A stretch of 64,000 nucleotides of DNA from Vitis vinifera (taxonomy: Eukaryota; Streptophyta; Magnoliopsida; Vitales; Vitaceae). A program made the translations under genes and the position numbers. The stretch lies in the NCBI RefSeq assembly GCF_030704535.1, contig NC_081821.1:1751001-1815000 (forward strand), read 5' to 3'. The notes beneath the pieces were generated by a model. It was given only the letters and a program-made list of their open reading frames with translations. It had not been told where the DNA came from and ran no database searches. Positions 33,263 through 43,292 of the stretch are shown here, one piece after another (position 1 is the first letter of the stretch; each line of letters begins with the position of its first letter).

Positions 33263-36200
33263 ATGGCGGAAATGAATGGGAACCACTGGATCGATCCGAA
33301 GAGCGGGTTCTCCCCTACAACCAAGACCTACCATAGCCTCCGACCTCCGGTACCTTTTCCGCCGAAGCACCGCCCTCTTTCCCTCGCCGAGTACGTCATC
33401 TCCCTCCTCCGCTCCGCCCCTGACTCACCGCTCGAAACCACCAACGTTCTTATCGACGCTTCCTCCGACTACCGCCTCTCGTATTCTCAGTTCCTCCGGC
33501 AAGTCCAATCCTTGGCCGCCTCTCTTCAGCGCATCACCGGCCTTTCCAAAGGCGATACTGCTTTCATTCTCTGCCCTCCTTCTCTCAAAATCCCTGTTAT
33601 CTACTTTTCTCTCCTCTCTCTCGGCGTCACCATTTCTCCCACCAATCCGCTCGGCTCCGACTCCGAAGTTTCTCACCAGATTCACCTCTGCAAACCTGCG
33701 ATTGCATTCGCTTCTTCGAAAACTGCTCACAAGCTGCCGAGCCTGCGGCTCGGCACGGTGCTTGTTGATTCGCTGGAGTTCGACTCTATGATGACAGAGA
33801 ATGGAGCAGGTTATGGTAAACGAGTGGAGGTGAGTCAGTCTGACCCGGCCGCGATTCTCTATTCGTCCGGGACCACGGGACGAGTGAAGGGAGTGTTGTT
33901 GACCCACCGGAACCTGATCACGCTTATCGCTGGATTCCACCATAACCGGCTAGAGAAAGAGGAGGATGGGCCGCGCCCAGTGTCGCTGTTCACGCTGCCG
34001 CTATTTCACGTGTTCGGATTTTTCATGCTTGTGAGGGCAGTCTCGTTGGCGGAGACCTTGGTTCTGATGGAGAGGTTTGATTTCGAGAATATGTTGAAGG
34101 CCGTAGAGAAGTACCGAATCACGTATATGCCGGTGTCGCCGCCCCTTGTGGTGGCGCTCGCAAAGTCGGAGTTCGTCGGCAAGTACGACCTTAGCTCGCT
34201 TCAGTTGCTTGGATCAGGCGGGGCGCCGCTGGGAAAGGAGGTTTCCGAGCGGTTCTCCGCACGATTCCCCAATGTACAGATGGTACAGGTGAGAAACTTT
34301 AATGGGCCCCTGACTCATGTGGGCCCACAATCTTACTGTCTGATGGACCCCTCACGTACTCATGGCTGCCACTGCAGGATAATAGCTCCAAAAATTAAAT
34401 GATAATTTTAATGTCTTAGAAATGGTTGGGTAAGTGATTTCTTACTATTTAATTCTAAGGAAATTAGATTATTATATTGCTGGATGAGTTTATCAAGAAT
34501 TAGAAAAATTGAATAAAATCACTATCAAATACATACACTCTACGTTTGATAGTAAAAATATTTTTATTAGAAGTGTTTTATTTGAAAATGATCTGAGGAG
34601 AATCTCATATAAAAAATGCTTTTTCCAAAAACATTATAAGTACTTGAAAATGATACTAAAAAATGTTTCTAACTTTCTAGTACTTGAAAGATAAAATTTT
34701 TTGATGCATTATAAATATTAAAAACACCTTTTAGAATCACTATCAAATACATTCTAAAAGTTTTTGTTAAATTTGGTCAAACACCTAATTTTTTTCAAAA
34801 ATACCTTTTGAATTAAAAGTGTTTTTTTAGAATGACTACGGATTTTAAGTGTTCCTGTATAAATATTTTTTAGAAATAGGATACGAATATATCCTATACA
34901 GCATTGTGAAAGCTGTCATAGTGTGTGTATAGCTACTTTATTTATGCAGATTGGAGGCTCTTAATCTCGTTGTTAAACATTTTGGCAGCTTCATGTATAT
35001 TATTATGGGTTGTTGAATGTTAATCTACTTTATTGTTATATGTCTTAGGGATATGGTTTGACTGAAAGTGGGGGAGGGGCAGCAGGGATGGCAGACCTTG
35101 ATGAGGCTAAGCGGCATGGATCTGTTGGTCGCCTAATGCATGATATGGAAGCCAAGATAGTTGATCCTAAAACTGGAGAGGCCTTACCACCTGGCCAGCA
35201 AGGGGAGCTGTGGTTGCGCGGTCCAACAATCATGAAAGGTGGTGCATATTTGTGCAAAGAATTGTTCCTTTCTCTATTTGTGATAATGATAATGCATGTT
35301 AAACATTTTAATTACATGGAGATAGACAGTGGCACTATACAAAGGATATATCGAACTCCTATACTAGATTGTGAAGCCCATGATGTTTAAAATTTCTGAA
35401 TTTATTTATTTATTTATGAGTTCCGTGGCATTATACATAGGAATATATTCTGTTTTTATTGTGATAGCTCATGAAGTTTGTGTATATCAGATTTGAATCC
35501 TAAACATATGCTACCCCCTCAACTGCCTTGCTTTGTGAGTGATACTTGTTTCCTTTGCTCTTGGTTAGCTTTTCCATGAGATACTGTTGAGAGCATAGCA
35601 ATAAGGGAATAATTTCTCATTATTCAAGCTAGCTCCTCTGAGTTGGTCTCTGTCATTCCTTTCTCCATGCCATTGATCTCCCCTTGCCCACTGTGAATGT
35701 AATGGAAGCCCATGCCTTGGTCATCCTGTCCAATTAAGCTCATCAGCCTTTCCTTAGGCAGATTCACTTAAAGGTGAATATCATTTCTGAAGAAATTTGC
35801 TGAGATTTGTCCATCTTTTTGTGGACTTTCTGACATTCTGTTTTGAAACTTGACTTTCATGTTCACAATTTTTGCCACACATATTTTTCTCCATTCTTAC
35901 ATTTACATGCATAAGTCAGCTTGTGTGAACTACTTGGTTTCAGCTATCTGGATATTATTTCACTACTCAGCTGTGTCTAGGGCAATATCTCCATTATACC
36001 ATAGACTGTCATGTCTTTTTCCCTGCTTATCCCTCCTTAAGCTATAGGTGTCTGGCACAATATCTTCCACTACACCATAAGACATTAGTTCACCACCTTC
36101 ACTTCCTGCTTATCCCTGCAGCATCCCTAACTTGAATGGAATCTCTAACGCTTACTCGTGAATTTTCGTCTGTGTCGTATATGCCTGAGCCATTTTAAAC

Positions 36201-38693
36201 AACTTTCTTCAGTATAAGTGAATAGAGCCATGCATAGAGGAGCAACTTATCTTACCTTGTGCTTTTTGTTACTGAATGTTGCAAGTTGCACACTTGGCTT
36301 CAATTTTGCTTTTTCCTTCCTTCAAGTATGCTCTGTAGATGTTAGAACTAAAGGTTTGGAATCTTATGAAATTGAAAAGCTATTTTTCTTCTGATTGCCA
36401 CCGAAATGCCCTTTCATTTTCATTCATTGCATTCATTTTTATTACATCTCAAAGCCACCCATTGAGGGTTGGATTTTTGCTATCACCACTTCTAATTACT
36501 TGCAATTTAACTTCAGCCTTCTCAAAACCATTACAATGCTTCCTGCTTAACAAGAAGAATGATGGTGTAAGTGCAGGTTATGTAGGAGATGATGAGGCAA
36601 CTGCTGCAACCTTGGATCAAGAGGGCTGGTTAAAAACTGGCGATCTTTGTTACTTTGACTCTGATGGATTCCTATTCATTGTTGATAGGTTAAAGGAATT
36701 GATCAAATACAAAGCATATCAGGTGATTGAATTACTTTAATAGGTTTATTAGACTCATAGCAGACACATGTTTCAGGTGTCATTTCTTTGCCTTTAGATA
36801 GTTTTAACTCAACGTCAAGAAAAAATTGCAGGTTCCTCCTGCTGAGTTGGAACATTTACTGCAATCCAATCCAGAAATTGCTGATGCTGCTGTAATCCCG
36901 TATGTATCTCTTACTACCATCTTCTGTCTGGGTGTAGCAAATCACATCTGCACAGGTGTATGTTGGGTCCAAAATGGTCCAAAAGTCAAATTTTGTTGGA
37001 TTAATATAACCAGTTCTACTTCTCATTCTTGATTTTACAAATAGTAATTCCTAGGTTTCATGGGTTTCAGAATGTTTTTCCTTTGTAGAAACATTCAGGT
37101 AATATAGAAAATTAAAGTGTATGATCAGATATGTCATGTTTTCAACTTCCTTCTTTCTTGTTGAGCACCAAAATAGGAGAGGAGATGTTAATTAGCTACT
37201 TTAATTCAAATTTCAAATGCCTAGTGAAGAAAGCCCCAATATTTTTGCTTCTTACAACAGACAATTGGAAAGGAAACAGAAATTGATAACAAAGATTTTC
37301 TCTACTGGACTCTAATAATGCCTATAGCAGTTCTGATATGGAGAAATACGAGAAAGAGGAAGGGGGTTATTGGAAAAAATAATAAAAGTGTGGTTCTGGA
37401 ACTAACATTTTTTCCCTATGTTGAAGTGCTTCTATTCATTAGCAGTAGGGTTTAAAATGACATCAATTGCTTGAGTCCCACTGACGGTAGAAAAGTATTT
37501 TATTTCAAGGAACATATAGTAAAGTAGCATGCCCTTGCAATTTTAGTTCTGATGGTGTTTCCATTCTTACTATTATCCTTCTCCATTACATAAATGCAGG
37601 TATCCTGATGAAGAAGCAGGACAGATACCAATGGCCTTTGTGGTGAGAAAACCGGGAAGCAGCATCACTGAGGCTCAAGTTATGGAATTCATTGCAAAAC
37701 AGGCATGCTCACTTCTGTATACCTATGAAAAACTTCATTGATGTTTTTAAATATTATACATTCATACATGGGAGTGTGTTCTGTTAGCAATTTATCCAAA
37801 TCATCACTAGATAATGTACATTCATATCTTGGTCTCTTCCACACAGAACAGCATAATGACTAATGTGATGCTAGTTATGTATCATAATAATAATATTTCT
37901 TCACATGATACATACCATATGAGAATAAATAGAATTTGCATTATAGATAGATGGTTTACCCAGAATTTGGTGCACACCAGTCTCCTTAATCCTCATCAGC
38001 TGCCTTTCCTGATCCCAGTTAGTTTGTTCCAAATTCCTTTTTTTCATCCTGGGCTTTTTCCCCCAGACCGAACCGCAAATGACTAGTTTAAGCTTGTGGG
38101 TGTTCATATGGTGTGAATTCGAAAAATACCGAAGGCAAAGTTGTTATTTTTTCTGTCCTGAAACAGACTCAATTAAATAGTTTTCATTGAATCTGTGCAT
38201 ATTCTCATGATGAAGTGTACTCCTACCTATGTGGATCATTTAACTGGTTCTTTAGCTCCAGTTGAATCATCTGAAAAGAAAGGAAAAAATAACGAAAAGA
38301 AATAATCTATATCCTACTTTTGCAATTTTCCTTTTTCTACTGATATGGGAGGAAATTATGGATTGATGAATAGGCCGTCATTTGACAGCTGACTTGTCTA
38401 TAAACCAAGTACATAATGTATTTAGGAGGATCCTATCAAATTAAACATCCCTGCATTTGTACTAATAGGTTGCTTTTGTATCACAATGTTATTGAACATT
38501 TTTATCTTGAGATGCAGTTTGATTTTGTTTTCTTTGTTGCTCTTATGCTATATTGATGCATTTCTGCTTGCAGGTTGCACCATACAAGAAGATACGGCGC
38601 GTAGCTTTTGTCAACTCCATTCCAAAATCTCCTGCAGGAAAGATCTTACGAAGAGAACTGGTCAATCATGCGCTCTCTAAACCTAGACTATGA
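33263..38693 (+). CDS. 4-coumarate:CoA ligase-like acyl-CoA synthetase (4CLL9/OPCL type)
   Basis: Six exons (33263-34288, 35049-35238, 36577-36722, 36832-36899, 37600-37702, 38574-38693) give 550 residues, normal for 4CL-like enzymes. The AMP-binding motif [10 protein letters not shown] is at about residue 200. The [15 protein letters not shown] and [16 protein letters not shown] blocks follow, and the catalytic lysine is in PKSPAGK at about residue 534. The reaction is ATP-dependent CoA-thioester formation on a carboxylic acid. Relatives of this clade act on jasmonate precursors or fatty acids rather than on coumarate, but the substrate is not readable here. The protein ends in PRL, a tripeptide of the plant peroxisomal-signal type. 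Intron 5 begins with GC rather than GT. Intron 1 carries a MITE. Confidence 0.93.
34519..34757. mobile_element. MITE, family A, in intron 1 of the acyl-CoA synthetase
   Basis: The segment from about 34519 (ACTATCAAATACA, then TTTGATAGTAAAAATA) to 34757 (TTTTAGAATCACTATCAAAT) has inverted ends of the TTTGATAGTGATTCTAAAA type. The same ends occur at 46310-46535, 50325-50435 and 61630-61770. Confidence 0.5.
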
Positions 38694-41105
38694 TCCATTT
38701 ATCTATTCAATCAGAGTGGGAGCAAAGAGCAAGAAGTAAACATGCCCAAAATATTTTCATCTTACTCTGGCATGGAAGCCATCACCGGCATATTGAAATC
38801 ACAACTGAACCAAATGGCCTCAAAATAAAAATTTTCTATTTCCCAATATACCTGTCTGAGTTTCCTCACCCCAGGCCCTCATGTAGCCTATAACCATAAT
38901 ACAGTTATTATAATTGTTTTGTATACTACCTATAGCTTTAGGAAGTCGCGGAATTGTGTTGATTAAAACCATTTTCAGCTACGTGATTCATCAATTATCA
39001 ACCTTCTTGAGTTCTTTTAGTTTGATTCTTTGTCAGCTTTCAGGGTTTAATTCATTGATTTGAGACACACTGGTCCATCTCTGAAGGTCAGAAATTGATT
39101 CTCTTTATATTATTGAACCAATAACAATAAGAAGGATTATGGTTTGGATTTTGAGAACATTAGTACAGTTTGATAAATTGTTTCTGTGGCTGCTGTCATT
39201 TGCCAGATGTCCTTTGAACATGATTTAAATGCTTGCTGTTACCCATTCAATTCTGTGTTTTTCTTTTCATTAATTCAAATTATTTTCTAAAATGATTGTA
39301 GAATTGCCTTATTACAAACATGTTTTAATATGGAATGTGATGGATACAGTGGAAACGATAATGAAGTGATCTTGCAATTTTTTGATTGAGCCTGTCCAAA
39401 GCTTTTTGGGCCAAAGTCCAGCCTGGCCCAAGCCTAACCCGGGTCGAATGCCCGCTTGAGTCCTGATCGGGACGGCCTGAACCTATACCAAGAGGTTTGA
39501 ATGTTTGAGTTCGAGCCAATCGAGCTCATTCACATGCCTAACAATTAGGGTTACAACTTGGATGAATTAGGAGGTTTTCAAACCCAACCCAACGTTGGAT
39601 TAGGAATTCCCAACTCATGCCGAGCTCCCGGATAATTAAGGTTTTTATGAATTCTTATGGGTTATCAAGCAAAATAATTGTTTTACAAAATACAAAAATA
39701 AAATATTTTATAATTTTAGATAAATCATTAGTTACTAATTTAACATAAATAATTATTCATTAAAACAAACTTTAATTATCAAAGATATTTTTAAAATTAA
39801 ATAAAGATGATAAACTCGTTACTCTAAAATAAGAAATGTTCGTTTTTTATTTATTTAACATTTTTATGTTTTTTTGTATTTAAATAAAATAATATATATA
39901 TTAATAATAATATGCATGTTTAGTTAATAATATAATTTAGTGGATTAGTTGACTTATTACTTATTTTCTAATTTTTTTTTATCAAATATAAAAAGTTGAA
40001 ACATTTAACTTTTTGTGAATGTTAAAAATAATTAATCATAAAAAGTGAGCTAATTGCCTTTTTTTTAATAGTAATTAATACTTAATAGAAATAAGGTGAA
40101 ATGCATTTTACTTTTTTAAACCTTTTATCCTTTCACATTTAAAACTTAACACTTCTTCCATGAATTTATTAGAGAGTAACGATTAACCTCGTGATTACAA
40201 AAATTTCATAAGATTATAAAATAAATTATTCTTTTTCACTCTTTGATTCGAATATTAGTTTGAATTTGGTAGAATTAATTTTAAATTAGTAATCTTGAAG
40301 TGAAAATTTTTAAACCCATGACAACTTTGAACTTGAAAAAAAAAAAATATTTTTTAGTCTTATTTTTTTTTAACTTAACATGCTATTTATCAACTTTTTT
40401 TTTATAAATTTAAAGGATAAAATGTTATTTTTTAACAAATTTAAAAGAGGAAGTGTTGAGTTTTGAATATAAGAAAATAAATGTTAAAAAGATAAAGTAT
40501 ATTTAACCTTAAAAATAAAATATTAAAAAAATAAATAATTTAATATTTAATATTTAATATTATTAAACTCTTTAATCCTATTTAGAATTAAGTATAAAAA
40601 AAAACCAAACACCGTCCTGATATGACCTACAACTACAAGGCATGACATGATTGGCCTGAATGCATCAACTTTCAATGCTTATAAAGTGGAGTTTATTAAT
40701 TGGTCAAAAAGAAATTAAGTCGAGTAGTGATTAATTACTGTGGTACCAGAGCAGTATTGCGTCTTTTTTCAAACTAGCTTAAGTGTTTGGGAGCTTTATT
40801 TGGAAGTTAATGTATTGGGATTGAGGAATGAAGCTATGGCTGACAGGCGAGTCTTCAACATTCTTTGTGGGAAACCTCATCAGACCAAAAAAAGTAAGCC
40901 TACATTGAAATGAAGTTACCTAACCACGGAAAACGATGAACACCTAACATTCCTACCTAATTCACAATGTTGGTAAATCCTATTCTTTACCATAATATCC
41001 CATTAACTAACTGTCAATTGCTAAATGCTAAAATCCTAATCACTTTTTATCTCTATATGTATATACGTATGGAGAGAGCTTGACAATTTGCAGTCAAAAA
41101 ATGAC
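38694..41105. other. Intergenic DNA downstream of the acyl-CoA synthetase
   Basis: The first few hundred bases are the 3'UTR. A GC-richer piece at about 39380-39640 (GGCCTGA, AACCCGGG) looks like part of an old repeat, but I could not classify it. A MITE lies at 40090-40511. No gene is seen. The antisense frame at 39325-39519 is not supported. Confidence 0.45.
40090..40511. mobile_element. MITE, family C, copy 2
   Basis: It matches copy 1 (20338-20791) in ends and interior: TGCATTTTACTTTTT, TTTCACATTTAAAACTTAAC, TTTCATAAGATTATAAAA, TTGATTCGAATATTAG and the inverted right end GTTTTGAATATAAGAAAATA, AAGTATATTTAACC. Confidence 0.6.
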
Positions 41106-41113
41106 CTCACAAT
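41106..41113. repeat. Target-site duplication of the hAT-like element, left copy
   Basis: CTCACAAT, repeated at 42329-42336. Confidence 0.85.
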
Positions 41114-42328
41114 CATGGAGGAAAATATCGGGATATATCGGCGATATATCGCCGATATATCGTGTATCGGGAGGAGGCGACACGATATTTCATGGAGAAA
41201 AATCGGAGAGGAGATATTTCCGTAAATATCGCCAAAATATTGGCGATATATCGGCGATATATCGGTTCGGGGAGATATATCAGAGATTTTTTCAAAAAAT
41301 CTCCTCTGGTGGCAAAAAATCGGTGATATATCGGTGATATATCGGAGATATATCGGTGATTTTTTGGTGATATTTCCCCTCCTTCATGCAACGTGATCTG
41401 ACGGCCCAGATCACACCCGTGTTGATTCGACGATCTAGACGTAATTCCAATGGTAATATGGCAATCCAACGGCCCGATTGCTCCTAGTTTTTTATCCAAC
41501 GGCTAAAATTGATTTTCAACAGTAAATTAATGTTCCAACGGCTATTTTGGCCCAAATTTCATCTATTTCATCCATTTTTGCTTTCATTCTTCATTTGCTC
41601 TCTCATTACTCCAATTTTTATTAAGGTTGCTCAATTATTTAATTATTTTAAGGTATATTTGTTTTAAATTATAATTAATTTTGTTTGCAATTGTAATTAA
41701 TTCATATATTTTCAATTAATTAGTATGTTTGCAATATGGATGATTTAATGCTATTTTTACATTCAATTGTAATTAATTTTTATATTTTTATTGAATTAAC
41801 TTAGGTTGATTTGATTATTTAATTATAAATTGATATGTTTATTTTAGATGATTATTTGTGATTTATTTTCACATTTAAAATTAAATTAAACTAGTTAACT
41901 TAGCTAAATTATTTAATTAATTTAATTAACATGAAATAATATATTTTGAATATGAAATATGTTTATTTAATGAATTTAATGTGTACAAATTATTGATATT
42001 TAATGAAATGAAATATTTTATGTGACTTTATAATGAGAACAATTACCAAAATTAACATTTCTTATAAATCGACATGATGTAATTACATCTAATATCGTAA
42101 ATTATATCATATATATATCAAATTTTTCAATAAAACAACTTTAAAATGTCAATTATACTTCTAATTATATTATTATGAGGTTTTTCTTGCATTTTCATGA
42201 GTTTTTAACAATTTTAAGTCTACCGATATTTTTTTCCAGAATATCCGCCGATATATCTCCGATATATCCGATATATCCGTAAAATCGAAGTACCGATATA
42301 TCCGTGATTACCGATATTTTCTTCCATG
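41114..42328. mobile_element. hAT-like non-autonomous element with ATATATCG subterminal arrays
   Basis: The 1215-bp element starts CATGGAGGAAAATATCGG and ends with its near-perfect inverse (CCGATATTTTCTTCCATG). The flanking 8-bp duplication is the hAT size. Both ends hold many copies of CGATATATCGG-like words, dense in 41130-41370 and again in 42235-42320, as expected of subterminal transposase-binding repeats. The interior is AT-rich (about 41600-42180) and has no transposase. The open frames at 41080-41499 on both strands arise from the repeats. Confidence 0.82.
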
Positions 42329-42336
42329 CTCACAAT
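42329..42336. repeat. Target-site duplication of the hAT-like element, right copy
   Basis: CTCACAAT, identical to 41106-41113. Confidence 0.85.
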
Positions 42337-42350
42337 CTCTCATTTTCAAG

Positions 42351-42678
42351 AGCTTTGACTAAAAATAGTATATTTTAAAAAAAATTCAAAAATTAAACTT
42401 GTTTCCAAAATAATACTCAATTTAGTGTGTCTGTACTACATAAGCTGTCATGTCATAAAACTGTTTTAATTTTATTTTTTTAAAATGGTTAGAAATCACG
42501 ATTGATGACTACGGTTTTTATCTATTTTAGAAAAATAAAATCGTAGTCATCAATTATGATTTTATGATATGACAATTTATATGATACATATATAATATAT
42601 AGTAGATTCAACATTATTTTGAAAATAAGTTTAGTTTTAAAATTTTTTAAAAAAATGTACTATTCTGGGTCAATGGTC
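42351..42678. mobile_element. Mutator-like MITE, 328 bp
   Basis: It is flanked by CATTTTCAAG at 42341-42350 and 42679-42688, a 10-bp duplication. The two halves fold on each other: AATAGTATATTTTAAAAAAA against its inverse near 42640-42665, and GATTGATGACTACGGTTTTT against AAATCGTAGTCATCAATT in the centre. There is no coding capacity. Confidence 0.75.
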
Positions 42679-42688
42679 CATTTTCAAG

Positions 42689-43292
42689 GCCTTTGGTGCA
42701 TCATTTTTTTTCCCACCTGTCAGGCCACGGGACCTCAACAACCGATCCAAACTACCTAGGTAGACCATCATACCCCCGGTGTCATATCATCACTTTGTCT
42801 CACTTCTCGCTTTCTCAAAAATCTTCAGATGTTGCCTAGGACTTCTGAAAAATTTTCTTAATTTTATTACTAGGTTTTTGAAGGTGTTTATTTGTGTAGT
42901 TTAAATAATTTTTATAAAACTACTTGTATTTTTTAGCTAAGTTAGAAGTGTTTTTTAATTTTTGAAAATGTTTTCTTGTTTTGCAAAAATGTTTTACATT
43001 CTAAATTCAAATCGTCCTTCTATATTTGTTTCGTCTTGTCAACTTTTCCATAAATAAACCGGTCAGCAAGTATTATGCATCTGACAGATGAACACCTGCG
43101 GAACTATTATATTACAATGAGACGCTCCGCATCACGCCATCCACGTCCACAGAAACATGGGTCCCACTCACGTTCTCCTGCTCTCTGCCTCACACGATAT
43201 CTCCCTCTCCCTCTCCCTCTTCATTAAGAAAAACGCCGCTTCTCCTTTTCCTTTCCTTTCCTTTACTTTCTCTCCCCTCGCCTCTCTTTTTC
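42689..43292. other. Upstream region of the DUF3537 gene
   Basis: The first part is AT-rich. From about 43080 the DNA turns C/T-rich with CTCTCCCTCTCCCTCT repeats, typical of a plant core promoter and leader. I see no clear TATA box. Confidence 0.4.

Noticed and set aside
33425-33943. 172-residue minus-strand frame over the acyl-CoA synthetase exon 1
   Set aside because: It is the antisense shadow of a GC-richer coding exon with a clear sense-strand family match.
39380-39640. GC-richer segment with GGCCTG/CAGGCC-like words
   Set aside because: It looks like part of an old repeat, but no ends or target duplication could be found, so it is not named as an element.
41080-41499. Frames of 85 and 128 residues on both strands with repeated RYIADIS/GDISAIYR words
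   Set aside because: They are translations of the ATATATCG subterminal repeats of the hAT-like element.
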